Below are positions 11,182 through 22,466 of a stretch of DNA of 64,000 nucleotides, piece by piece. Numbering within the stretch: the stretch's first letter is position 1; each line of letters opens with the position of its first letter. The notes under the pieces were generated by a model. It had not been told where the DNA came from. It did no database searches and was given only the letters and a program-made list of their open reading frames with translations. A program made the translations under genes and the position numbers. Origin of the DNA: Sinohyriopsis cumingii (taxonomy: Eukaryota; Mollusca; Bivalvia; Unionida; Unionidae); the NCBI GenBank assembly GCA_028554795.2, contig CM068839.1:84217540-84281539 (forward strand). The letters run 5' to 3'.

Positions 11182-14100
11182 TTATTTGCTAGATAACAAA
11201 TGGCAAATTATTTTGTATGATTCTTTTTCTCCTTGATTCAAGGGGTTTCTTGACTTTGCCCTTGCTAGATCGAGAGGAGTTTTTGAATCATTGTCTTTGA
11301 TTTGGATATCTGCTCCTGCAGAAACTAAATTGCTAACAATATTTAGATGTCCATTTTCCGCCGCAACGTGTAATGGGGATTTCCCTAAATCATTTTGTCT
11401 ATTTAAAATGTCTATGTTCGTTTGTAAGATGTACTTGACGAACTCCACTCTTCCCAATCTACAGGCCATATGGAGAGTAGAGTCTCCGTAAGGGAGAGAA
11501 GATTGCGGCTCTTTTGTGAGGTTGTACAGAAACTTGAAGATTTCCAACCGTTTCAGTCTTAATGCTACATGTATCGGGAGCTCTTCCTTTCTAGAAATGG
11601 CGTCCATAACAACGCCGTGTTGGTGGAGTTTCTGAATCATGGAAATGTCTCCTTTTTCTACGGCAATGTGTAATGACGTATTACCCTCGGTGTCTGGAGA
11701 ACCAAGATGAATATTGTACTTAAGCAACAAATCGAGTAGTTGTGTATCTCCTTTTTCCGCAGCAATTGCATCAACTGACGCAGCTAGTGCCCTTGCTTTC
11801 AGCAGAGCTTCTACCAAATGGTAGTTACCTTTCCTTGCTGCCATTGTGATGACAGGAAATAAATGCGCTTTTTCTTCAGCATCACTTGTACGATATAATT
11901 CCAGAATCCACTTTACAGCCAAGTCTCTCCCATTTTCACAGGCCATAAACAATGGTACGCGAGACTCGTTATTTTCATTGTCCCAGTCCCCTCCATTTTG
12001 GTGAAGAAACTCCAGTAAGTCAACATTGCCTGTTTTAGCGGCCCAGTGAAATGGAGTGTTACCGTCAACATCTTTTTCGTTTACATTAGCACCATTCTGA
12101 ATAAGGCTCTCAGCGACTATCACATTATTGGCATAGTGGAGAGGAACCCTACAATATTTATCTCGTGCATGTACCATAGTTCCATGACATTTAATGAGCT
12201 GAGTAACAATATCAGCTCTACCTTCTCTTGACGCTAGATGTATTGCCTTGAGACCATCGGGACACAGGTATTCGATGTCAACATTTTTAGAAAGAAGCTC
12301 CCGCACAAATTCTGATTTTCCCTCTTCAACTGCAAAGTGTAATGCATTTCGACCCTCACTGTCTACACAGTTGATGTTAATTTCATTATTTAAAACCAAG
12401 CGAAAGAGGTCTAAGTTATCCATGGAAATAAATTCATGTAAAAGCGGCATTTCTCCGAGAGGATGGAAATTAATGTTGGCTCCAATCCGAATAAATCCCT
12501 CTAAACATCCTTGTACATTGTAGGTTGTATCTGAACCTCGGCTTCGGTGGAGAAGCATCAGGCGCAGAGTTTTGTCTTTATCTTTTGATGGTATCTTTTT
12601 CATATCAGGCGCACTCAGGAGTAGCATTAGGACGGAGTCATTCTTATTTTTGACTGCGAACTTCAGACCCTTTGCCAATATGTGGGTTTCAAATACGTCC
12701 CACTTCTGGAGAAGAATGCCACATGTGTTTGGCACATTTAACATGCAACATCGAAGGAACAGTTTCTCCAGTATTTCTTTGAACCACGAGTTCATTCTGT
12801 CCTTTTGTGTGCTTTCTCTAGGATAGAGAGACAATCTCATCAAAATTTTGTCTGCAAGGTTTACACTGCTGTCGCACTTTGGACCGATGAACTCATATTG
12901 TACGCATGTTTCAAGGATTCCGTCTTCGCTCTCATGGTCTTTGGCCTGAAGGATATTGTCTATTTTGCCTTCTCTGACGACATGTTGAACAAATGCATCT
13001 GCAAATACGCGTTTTCGGAGAACAACATGTTCAACCACCTGTTTAACACAACCTGATAGACAAATTGATGTCAACCGTTGAAACACAATGGTACGAATAA
13101 AAATATCAGACATGTCAAATTCGTATGCTGGGCCATTTAAAGAAGATACAGGGCAAATGAATCTGCAAAAGTCTTCATCTTTCAGCTGCTGGATCAAAAC
13201 AAACGGATTTTCTCTAAGGAAAGCTACCATTGTTTCAGCTCTTACTTTGGGACCAGAGAAAAGATAAAAGTTGAATCTGTCCTTTGTTATGTAGGACCCT
13301 TCAAGGGAAGAAACTCCTAGCTCCAAATATTCCAACATGCTCCCTCTGAATCTACGTTTATCAGCAAATTCCAACAGTAAGTTCATTAGAGGTGCTGGAA
13401 CTTGTGCCATCGTGACTCTGTCTATCTTCTCTTGAAAAACATTGTCCGTACTTAATATCATGGTGCCAAGCATTTGAAGCATTTCCTCTAGGTTCATACC
13501 ACGATCATTTACGAAAACAGCCAGCAAGGTAAAAGCCCGCCGTACATCAAATGGATGATGAGAAACAATCATTCGCTGAATTTCACGAACTCCTTCGTGA
13601 GATGGATCGCTGAAAAAACTCAGACCTTTTGAATGGGTCGATCCAGTTGCAACAAATTTTTTTGCTTGCTTTGGAAATCCCATTGATGTAGCAACATCAA
13701 CGCAATCGTCCACAAGTTTATGCAAAACATTTGATTCTGAAATTTCAGCCGTGACTTGAGAATTTACCAACTGTCTTAATACAACAGAATAGTTGTTTTT
13801 AATCCATTGACAGGTGTCCGCCTTTGAAAGGTAATTGCTTAGGATCTTTACCATAGTTCTGTTTGAAAGCTGATGTTTTGTGCATGAAAGATCAATGACA
13901 TAATGTTCCAAGGTTTGTATATTCGAATCTACCGTGACCATTTGATAATAAATTGTTTTGGGCATTGTAAGAATGATGCCTTTCCTTTTTTCTGCACACA
14001 GTAAAATACTGCCAAAATACAAGTCCCATTTGTGTAACATATCAGTATCTAATGCATCTTTACCAAAGACATCTTCCAGACAAACCACGAAATCCTCGTC

Positions 14101-14339
14101 CATGTTGATGCAATCGTCCCAGTCTGATATATCGTAAAGAATATAAGGTGTACCTTCGCGGAGAGTTTTCATCCTTTGTTTCATTAACTTATATGACATC
14201 CACTTTCGTCCGTCTCCACTTTCTCCAATTATTATAACAATATTTTTCTCAGATAAAATCTGTTCCGCGAGTTGAATCCCTTCTCTTCTAACGAAGATAT
14301 CCTTCAAACGAGCATCTCCGATGATATTTGATGAACGCA
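11182..14339 (-). CDS. nSTAND3-like NTPase / ankyrin-repeat protein, main (last) exon
   Basis: A 3158-bp open exon encodes about 1052 residues (113-1164 of my spliced model) and ends with TAA at 11182-11184. Near the N-terminus is a P-loop region (GESGDGRKW, residues 151-159), then VVCLEDVFG (residues 197-205), which fits the Walker B-like DDxFG signature of nSTAND3 domains, and a helical central region. About 13 ankyrin repeats follow (residues about 741-1164, for example GRNALHFAVEEGKSEFVREL and GKSPLHVAAENGHLNIVSNL). Related mollusc proteins pair this NTPase with ankyrin repeats and are thought to be intracellular sensors or scaffolds; the role here is unknown. The P-loop departs from GxxGxGK(S/T), so nucleotide hydrolysis is doubtful. 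No ATG opens this frame; the acceptor CAATTTTAG at 14340-14348 marks the exon start in phase 1. Confidence 0.9.
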
Positions 14340-14465
14340 CTAAAATTGAACAAGTTAATCTGGTGTTACTAGGGGTGAGATGAAATTGGTAATTCAGAAT
14401 TTGTAAGTATAACTTTAATGCAAGAGACAATAACAAAGACTTTCAATAATGTATTGAAATGTACC

Positions 14466-14466
<1 letters not shown>

Positions 14467-14497
<31 letters not shown>

Positions 14498-14574
14498 TGT
14501 ATGTATGTATGTATGTATGTATGCGTGTGTGCGTGCGTGCGTGCGTGCGTGTGTGTGTGTGTGTGTGTGTGTGT
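14467..14574. repeat. (GTAT)n-(GCGT)n-(GT)n microsatellite
   Basis: Compound repeat of ATGT units passing into GCGT and then GT. It lies in the intron between candidate exon 4 and the main exon of the STAND-ankyrin gene. Confidence 0.97.
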
Positions 14575-14830
14575 AACTGTCTGCTTATGTATTCATTGAC
14601 GGAAAACTACAGAATCTACAGGTAAAACACGATTCATTATATTTCTTTCCTTTTAAACGTTTAAACATTTCTCAATGGGCAAAATATAAATGCTAGAAAC
14701 TACAGCCTCTATAAAAAAATACATTAGAATAATTGGCCAAAACCTTTACATATTTATTCAAGGAACCGGTCTGAAATACAATTTTTAAAAAAAATATATT
14801 TCCAAAACCTTCAAAAACTTGCGAAGTTAC

Positions 14831-14872
14831 CTGCTATGTTGTTTCTCTTTATATTTGCCGTAGAAATATTAT
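14831..14872 (-). CDS. Candidate 42-bp exon 4 of the STAND-ankyrin gene
   Basis: On the minus strand ATATTTTACAG precedes position 14872 and GCAG|GTAACTT follows 14831. Read in phase 1 it gives NISTANIKRNNIA and joins in frame to VRSSNIIGDARL of the main exon. The length is a multiple of three, so it could be skipped. Predicted from splice sites only. Confidence 0.5.
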
Positions 14873-15726
14873 CTGTAAAATATATGTAAACATATTAATA
14901 AAAGACAGTTTTTCTTGTATGCATGTATGTACTTATTTATGTGTATGTATGTACAGTGAAACGCAAGTTAGGAGACAAGTCCATGCAACCCGAGGATACT
15001 AGCTGGCAGTTTACGTGTACTTCATGGAGAAGTATCGAATGTATTCGTAGGACACGTCATATTCTACACCGCTTAAATGGTCCAAAAATAAAGTCTGAAT
15101 CAAATGTTTGTTGTTTTCAAATTTGACTTTGATTCTGATTAAATACAACAGAAAGATCAGCTATGTTCACTTGCTGCGTTTTTCAAGTCGTTCTGTATCA
15201 TGTATATATGTTAACATACATTAATTGGTATGTAAGAATTTATTAATTTTCAACAAAACCGCTTCTTTTTCTTTTTTCTTTCATGTAAAGAAATGTGTTT
15301 ACATCTTTTTATGAATCAGCCAGCAGCTGAAAAACTAGGTAAAATATTTGTAAACCCATCACAGATATAATACTGAAGACCGGTATGTACCCATATTGTT
15401 CATAATATTGTACTGCTTGATTTGTATGGAATGTCAGCATTTGTTACAATCATACTGTACGCAAACTGTAAATTTAGATTTGCACGAATTTATCTTCCTG
15501 ATATAAACTTTCACACATTTAAAAAAAAACTTATAAAAACAACGAAATATACATTTGTAAGGCCTCTGCTTTCTTCGATGTGAGGAAAAGTTACTCACAG
15601 TTTTCATCTTAGTTATTATATAAAGTAGGTTTATATAAAGGTGGATAATCTAATATTAGTTATAAAATCTAACACACACATTTCTTTTAAGGAAAACTGA
15701 AAGTTAATATTGAACCAGATACTTAC

Positions 15727-15771
15727 ACATGAATCCAACAGATGAAAGTGACTGCTCTGATCCCACTCGAT
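15727..15771 (-). CDS. Candidate 45-bp exon 3 of the STAND-ankyrin gene
   Basis: Minus-strand acceptor TTGTTATAG ends at 15772 and the donor ATGT|GTAAGTATC follows 15727. In phase 1 it encodes a short Ser-rich piece (RVGSEQSLSSVGFM). The strong GTAAGT donor and agreement with neighbouring phases support it; there is no homology support. Confidence 0.5.
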
Positions 15772-15870
15772 CTATAACAAAAAGACGTTTATTCTCAAAT
15801 GTAAGGTATACCAGAAGTTAACTGGAATATTATTTTCTTCGATTTGTACTCCTGCTATATCTAGCAAACT

Positions 15871-16099
15871 GTTGTTGTTGTGGGATTTAACGCCATTTTT
15901 CAGCACACGATAGGCTATGCATGGCGGCCAGTATTAATGGTGGAGAAAGAACCCGGGAAAACCCCGGGAAGAACCACCGATCCACGAGAAGCTGCTGGCA
16001 AACTTTCTCACATACCCACATTGGCCGAATCCTAGACTCGAACCCACGCAGACAAAGGTGAGATGGCAGTGATCCGTAACTGAGAGCGCTTTAGACCAC
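15871..16099 (-). mobile_element. tRNA-headed SINE, family A, copy 2
   Basis: Near full-length minus-strand copy flanked by the target duplication TCTAGCAAACTGT (15860-15872 and 16100-16112; the second copy starts CTCTAGCAAACTGT). The tail complement is GTTGTTGTTGTGGG and the head complement is GCGCTTTAGACCACT. It lies in an intron of the STAND-ankyrin model. Confidence 0.9.
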
Positions 16100-16218
16100 T
16101 CTAGCAAACTGTACTTTACAATTTTATGTTTTGCGATCAGTGTATGTAAGTCGTGTGCAATATATCAAACAATGAAAGATATCCTAAAGAATTGTTTGTC
16201 TTAATTTTGGTTAAAATT

Positions 16219-16355
<137 letters not shown>

Positions 16356-17261
16356 TATTTGCTAGAGTTTAATATTACAATAAAAATAACATGTAAACCG
16401 AAAATCTCGTACACCTAAGTTTATATTTGTCCATACTGTCATGGTATTAGTAAGCCCGAGTAAAAATGTGGTGAAACTCTCTTTCTTAAAACATGGGATA
16501 TCTTTAAATTAAAGAGTGCTTAGAATTTTGGCTACTCAATTTCTGTTTGTCTTTTTTTAATAATTTTAGATTATGTAATCAAATATTTCCATAATGTTCT
16601 GTTGTTTTCACTAATTTATAGCTTGTGTGCTAAATTTATGAGTCAACACCAATGATGATTGGGAATAAGTCAGGAGAAAGAAAGAAGAAATAAGGAACGA
16701 AAGAAATATAAAATGATAACATTTCCGCATGCATTTTATTTTCTTTTCGCCTGTGCATTGACGAATAGTATCCTAGTGTGATTTTGATTTCTAAGTATAG
16801 GATGAATACGATACTTTTATTAGTCATATATCTAGCTGGCTGTATTGTTATAAACACGATTTTGTTTAGGAAAAGGGTAGATGCGTTTACTCATGAATAG
16901 ATGTTAAAGTGCATATTGTCTCTTTTGTTTATTTTTTTATAACTTCGTAGTTTGCATGCATATCTACACAAGTATAATTTTATTCAGTTTTAATCTTACA
17001 TTTTTCTTTAACACTTTTAACAAAAAATAATACTAATACAAATAATAACGCTTTTATTTTAAGAGGATCACTAAGTTATATTTAAGTAAATCCACCTTCA
17101 GGCTCTGTATCCTATACAATATTTACGGCAAACACAAACAAAATGGTAACATCTCATCTACACATATAAATGTACATTCTTGCCTTCCAACATACACACT
17201 TGAACTCGTTGTGTCACATTATTAATGTAAGCATATGACGAAGATGTTAAACAAATTTACT
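16356..17261. other. Intronic sequence of the STAND-ankyrin model, nothing recognised
   Basis: AT-rich, no exon with both splice sites and a compatible frame was found. Confidence 0.45.
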
Positions 17262-17747
17262 TACCGTCCTTTACTTACTGTTGTTGTTGTTGTTGTGGGG
17301 ATTAACGCCATTTTTCAGCACACGATAGGCTATACATGGCGGCCAGTATTAATGGTGGAGGAAGAACCCGGGAAGACCCGGAAAGAACCACCGACCCACG
17401 AGAAGCTACTGGCAAGCTTTCTCGCATACCCACAGTGGCTGAATCCGAGACTCGAACTGGCGCAGACAGATGTGAGATGGCAGTGATCTGTAACGTAGAG
17501 CGCTTTAGATCACTCGGCCCTCCCCCCCCCCCTTTACTTGCTTATAAGAAGAGTTCAATTGCAAACAGCACAGGCCCATATCTGCCATCGCACAATGCGC
17601 CGACAGATCTGGGTCTGTACAGTTTGTTAGGAATAATCAGTAGAACAAATAACACATACCCTGGTATTGCAGGTGCATTATGTTATGGCAGATCAGTATT
17701 TTTGTTGTTTGCTCTTTGAATAGTCGTATAAGCGAGTACATACGGTA
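17262..17747. mobile_element. Palindromic MITE, GATCTG-hairpin family, copy 3, split by a SINE
   Basis: The left terminus TACCGTCCTTTACTT (17262) resumes after the SINE as CCTTTACTTGCTTATAAG (17531). The right terminus is CGTATAAGCGAGTACATACGGTA-like at 17725-17747. Internal modules are CATATCTGCCATCGCACAAT with CAGATCTGGG, then TGGCAGATCA near 17687. This is the copy with the clearest terminal inverted repeats. Confidence 0.75.
17280..17530 (-). mobile_element. tRNA-headed SINE, family A, copy 3
   Basis: Minus-strand copy with target duplication CCTTTACTTRCT (17269-17280 and 17531-17542). The insertion is inside the left terminal repeat of a MITE. The 5' end carries an expanded poly-C run on the plus strand at 17522-17532. 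Confidence 0.9.
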
Positions 17748-18512
17748 TACCTACGTGAAATCAACCGGTACAACAACCAGTATATACTAGACATATCAAT
17801 TTTAAGGTGTGGCCCTAAACACAAAATGCACACTAAGTGTGATATACAATCTATTGTAAGTTGACTACAATCCGGAATACCGGTACACACGATAGGATTG
17901 AAACAATAGCACATACCCCTTTAAATTTGTATGAATTGAAAACGTATGTATTCTGTAACAAAGACTATATGCAGTCGCTGACTACAATTATAGTTGGACA
18001 CAGTCAGTATGGTCCACGGTCACCAACTCAGTCAAAGTTACGTTAACAAAGTATACGGAATGCAGCATGGTTGAAATGAAGAAACTAGAAGTAATATGTA
18101 TCAGATGTAAATCATTTGCACACAGAATGTTATGCATTAATTTATTATTTTGTTTTATACATTTTTTCCTAGCTATACTATGCAATCGTGTATTAGACTG
18201 ATCTATAGAAGAATTCCCAAATATAACAAAATATCACACGTTTGTTCCCACTATCCTTAAATCTTGAAACAGTGTTTGCCGCCATCCTCATGGCATGCAG
18301 AGAGAACGCGGGATGGGAGTGAGAGTGGAGTGATAAATAAAGTGGTTTAATATAGCAACGGTATTATTTATTTATATATTTATTCATTTATTTATTTGTA
18401 ATTTATTTTCGTATTATTGACGATTTATTGTGATACAGACTGATAATAGAAAACCGAAAATGTCAAGTGGTTCTACGAAATCGCAACCACAAAAGTTAGC
18501 CATCATACTTAC

Positions 18513-18584
18513 CCTGATTTTCACACTCGCTATGGATTATCTGGAAGGATTTACAGCTCTTGATATTATAAAAGATACCAGGAC
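18513..18584 (-). CDS. Candidate 72-bp exon 2 of the STAND-ankyrin gene
   Basis: Minus-strand acceptor ATTTCTTTTCAG ends at 18585 and the donor CAGG|GTAAGTATG follows 18513; both are near consensus. In phase 1 it reads PGIFYNIKSCKSFQIIHSEC and continues. A (TA)n tract sits directly upstream in the intron. Confidence 0.6.
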
Positions 18585-18592
18585 CTGAAAAG

Positions 18593-18597
<5 letters not shown>

Positions 18598-18661
<64 letters not shown>
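18598..18661. repeat. (TA)n microsatellite
   Basis: About 32 TA units, immediately upstream (minus strand) of the polypyrimidine tract of candidate exon 2. Confidence 0.98.
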
Positions 18662-18664
<3 letters not shown>

Positions 18665-19052
18665 GGGAGGGATAACACGAAATGATACTGAAACACCCAC
18701 ATAAGTGATACATGAATCGAAAAACTTGGAGATTTGATGGGACGTTTTGGAACGAAAATTTTAAGAAAACAAGTTTAATTAGTGTCTCAACCACATTTTC
18801 TGGACATAAATTTATAGTGACTGTTTTAATTTTTGTGTTCTTGACTTGCCTTACTCGAGCATGTTTATAAAGTATTAGAAAATAAATTTAATGATGTACG
18901 ATACCAGCGGGTACACGCTGAATATACTTTATCCCACACAAGTTGACCGATTCGTGATGTCCATTATATAGAGAACCACAATGATACGACTGTGGTCGGA
19001 AAAAGTGTATCTTTACAGTGAATTTTGTTACGGAAGAAAAATGCTTACTTAC

Positions 19053-19230
19053 AGCTTGGAGACCGCTTGCATCGGTTTCCTTGACCTCCAGTACCTTGTT
19101 CATCTTTTGAGGGAAAATCTCTTCCATTATTCTGTTCTAAACTTTCTTCCGTTATTGCTTGACTTACATCAGAATATGACCATCTCGTAGGCGAAGCGTC
19201 TCGTCTGTTCGGCTGTTTAATCTTTTTCAT
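19053..19230 (-). CDS. Candidate first coding exon of the STAND-ankyrin gene
   Basis: The exon runs from ATG at 19230 (with an in-frame TAA upstream) to the consensus donor AGCT|GTAAGTAAG at 19053. It encodes 59 residues starting MKKIKQPNRRDASPTRW, hydrophilic and rich in Lys, Arg, Ser and Glu, with no signal peptide or membrane segment. Its length leaves one base over, the phase needed by the next three candidate exons and the main exon. The summed coding length of the five exons is 3495 bp, a multiple of three, giving 1164 residues. An alternative is that the main exon is joined to other upstream exons that I cannot see. Confidence 0.55.
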
Positions 19231-19402
19231 TTCTGTTTATCTTTTATGCATCTTATTATCACCTCTCATTAAAGATGTTAACAAACTTGACTCCATTCTA
19301 TTGGATTAGGTTCAAGTGTATCATCCTCACAATTAGTATTAATTTCACTATGTGTGCTGGCAGTTGCATATTGAATAGGCCTATATTCCTCGGGTCTGAG
19401 CT

Positions 19403-19830
19403 TTAACCTCGAAGACTTCTTAATTTGTCGATAGTCTGGCTCAACGTTTTCTCTTTAAATTTGTTTTCTTTTAAATAGTATGCTTCACTATCTGGGTCCT
19501 TTGTTATATTGTTCTTGGAGAACTGATATTGCAACTTTTTGAGGTGAATTGGACTTCGTGAATTTGAAGACAACTTTGTGCTTCGTGATTTCTTCCGAAG
19601 AAACTTTTGAAGGGACATTAAATTTCCCAGCGTTCTGATTGATACGTTTTACGCGTATCCCAGAAATATGATTATTGCTGATGGGGTGCCGATTTTTGAA
19701 ACATCTTCCATGGACTCTTTACTCAGAATTCCATCTGGAACTGACATAGATACATCATCATGTGTATGCTAGTTCGTTTCGTCTTCATTATTGATCGATG
19801 TTTTTACCAAACGTTCTGTGTTTTATGAAG
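19403..19830 (-). pseudogene. Possible decayed coding sequence
   Basis: The minus strand shows protein-like stretches in one frame broken by stops: VSMSVPDGILSKESMEDVSK near 19740, then MSLQKFLRKKSRSTKLSSNS from 19618 to a stop at 19403. Composition is hydrophilic and Ser/Lys-rich. It lies just upstream of the STAND-ankyrin first exon and may be a relic of a related 5' region or an unrelated gene fragment. No family recognised. Confidence 0.22.
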
Positions 19831-20981
19831 ACTTACGAATTCTTTCTCCTTAACCATAATATTGTCATTCAGAGGTCAGCTGCCTTAATGTATATTTTGT
19901 AGTAAGTGTAGCAACGATCTTATGGAAATCTGACATCACTATCCATCTAAAAAAATGTATGTGACTTCTATAGACATCGACATTTATATCGTCGCTAATA
20001 CTAATTTCTGACGCAGTGAATTTTTCCGTTAAAATAGATTGTTGGTTGTTTGATTTTTTTTGTTTGTTTTTGTTCTCCGTTCTTTCAAGCACACTATATT
20101 TATGGTTGTATGCACATCCAATTCTTCCATAGCCCTGAAAAATACTGGCGTCAAAGAATCACTATATCTAAAGCAACTAAAAGTATTGGCTATTAATATT
20201 TGATTCCACATTACAGTCTCTAAATTTCTTTAACTTTTCATTTGCTGTGTATAAAAAAATATATGCGGTCATGAAAGCCAGACACTTTGATTCTCCCGTG
20301 TTGATCTTTATAATTTATCCTCACTGTCTGTAAATCCAATTAATTCGACATTTTTACGTTTGTTAAAACAAGAAGTTTTTTTAATATTTTCAGCAGACAT
20401 TGCTTAATAAAGCATCAAATATATTTTGCTCTTCAGTTTTTTTTATCCTAATTCTGAAGGCTTTGAGTAATAGAGTCCAGCAATAATTCTCATAATCTGT
20501 TGTTGATGAATCTATTCAAAGCTACCTGTATGACATTTGTTTATAATTGGAAACATCTAGAATGCCTAGTTTCTATTAGCTTTCTTTTATGGCAAACACT
20601 CTTTAAATGTGTATTTCATTCTAGTGATGTACATATATACCAGTATTCAAGATAACCAAATGTTAAATTCTTCTCCGATCAGTACCTTTCATTTGCGACC
20701 TGTTATGCACTGTCGAGTTTTTGTGTCCAAAAATGGATTTAATTCCTCGAGTTTTCAAGTAAATAGTGAATTAGAACAGGAAGGAAATCAACAAAGCAGT
20801 TTATCCGTAGAAAAAGCGCTCTTTCAGAATTATTTTCGGAGTTGGAGGAGCATGTAGTGGTCAGCTATTAAATTTAACGGATGTAGGCCAAAACATGTTT
20901 AGAGGTAAAATATAGGGTGGCGGCAAGTGCCCCTCCCCATGTGCTGAAGTCTATGTATACAATCACTTGTTTGGTGTAAAA
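19831..20981. other. Unresolved sequence
   Basis: Contains short open frames on both strands (a 75-codon minus frame ending 19865 and an 82-codon plus frame from 20609) with ordinary composition but no family resemblance and no paired splice sites. Possibly remnants of an unknown element. Confidence 0.3.
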
Positions 20982-20982
20982 C

Positions 20983-21017
<35 letters not shown>

Positions 21018-21018
21018 G

Positions 21019-21061
<43 letters not shown>

Positions 21062-21092
21062 GAGATAGATAGATAGATAGATAGATAGATAG
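20982..21092. repeat. (GATA)n microsatellite
   Basis: About 27 GATA units with two GAGA interruptions at similar positions, suggesting duplication inside the array. Confidence 0.98.
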
Positions 21093-21470
21093 TGAAGAAT
21101 CTTATACTTATATCATGCTTGCTTTAAAACACGTTTGAACGTATTTAAAATATGAGATTGTTTTGTACACAAATTAAACAAGTGATTTAACTTCAGGTAT
21201 GTGCTCGGCGAAACGACAGATCGAAAATTGTATAGGGCACCTGTAATTGCATGAACAGACCGTAACTACTCTAAATCATGGCTGTATTGATTAATTTTGA
21301 TTCACAATGAATGCATTCTTACCTTTTGCCATCCACGTTCCACTATTCCACGCATCAACTCACAGCTGATATATCTGGCCTTAAGACATTCTTTACCTTC
21401 CCCAAATAAAGCTCATTCAGACATGTATAAACACCTTTCATAAAAGGGTATCGATTGACATGCGGTCATC

Positions 21471-21531
21471 GTTACGGTCAGAAGTATTTGAAATAGAGGT
21501 TAGCGTAGACGTGCTCATTTGGTACTATCAT
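21471..21531 (+). repeat. Dispersed 62-bp direct repeat, copy 1
   Basis: Starts GTTACGGTCAGAAGTATTTG and ends GGTACTATCATA. A near-identical copy is at 22405-22466. Confidence 0.85.
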
Positions 21532-22138
21532 ATATGAAGAGACTTGAAGGAAGAAGAGAGAAACACACACAGAATGAAACTGCATATTACCTTTCTTTCT
21601 TTTTTCTAGGAAGGTAGCGTTCTCACCAGAAAAACAAAATGAATACGGTTGCGTATCAGCTAGGTAAGTTATGATAGTGTCATGTATCTAATCGTGTCGC
21701 AATTTAGTTTCATTCTTTGAGAAAGATCTGTTGATCAATATTCCACAAATACCTGTAATCGTCTGCTTCAGAAATAAACTCTTCAAAGGAAGTTAGTTAA
21801 TCTTGTTGTATATACAGTTAAATGTATACAGCAGTGGCGAAATGTAAGGGAGTTAATTCAATATGGTAATCTAGAATATCACTCACATACATATTCTTAT
21901 CACAATATTCGTAAAATTTAAAACAAACTGATTGGAAGTTAGCAACTAGCCAGCTGTCAAGATGAAAAGATAGATCCTATCAATGTTTTAAGAAATAAAG
22001 TCAGCCTTTTGTTTTCAAACTGAAGCGAGTAATCACGTAATATCACAACACTTCTTGCTGTTCGGAGGAATAGACAACTTTACTAATGTTTTGCCCATAA
22101 TAAAGGACTTTAAAAATATATTTTGCTACAATTTGTCT

Positions 22139-22206
22139 GCTCCGTTACGGATCAGTGCCATCTCACGTCTGCGTGGGTTCGAGTCCCTGATTCGTCTAAT
22201 GTGCTA
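22139..22206 (+). mobile_element. SINE family A head fragment
   Basis: A 68-bp piece matching only the tRNA-like head: CTCCGTTACGGATCAGTGCC, then the B-box TGGGTTCGAGTCC. The body and tail are absent. Confidence 0.65.
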
Positions 22207-22404
22207 CAATTTGATTGCATTAACATTAGAAATTCATGATGAATCAGACTGTTATCTTCTGAGCACGAGAAGTACCGGGATACATCTACGATCTGTAAAT
22301 TTCACACATGGCTACCCATGTATGCGATTTTCCGTCTCGTACCTATAAATACTTTAGTTTGTCTTTTTACCATTACTGTACCAGGATACAATGTAGAACA
22401 AAAC

Positions 22405-22466
22405 GTTACGGTCAGAAGTATTTGAAATAGAGGTAAGAGTAGACGTGCTCATTTGGTACTATCATA
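22405..22466 (+). repeat. Dispersed 62-bp direct repeat, copy 2
   Basis: Matches 21471-21531 apart from a few substitutions near GAGGTAAGAG (GAGGTTAGCG in copy 1). Confidence 0.85.

Noticed and set aside
11291-13056. Plus-strand frames of 61-91 codons
   Set aside because: They overlap the long minus-strand exon and show no family resemblance.
14340-14436. N-terminal extension of the STAND-ankyrin frame beginning at TTG 14436
   Set aside because: No ATG is present and a good splice acceptor at 14340 indicates that this part is intron.
17235-17719. Two open frames with RTTDPREATGKLS-type peptides (similar ones near 8157, 42559 and 50418)
   Set aside because: They are translations of SINE family A.
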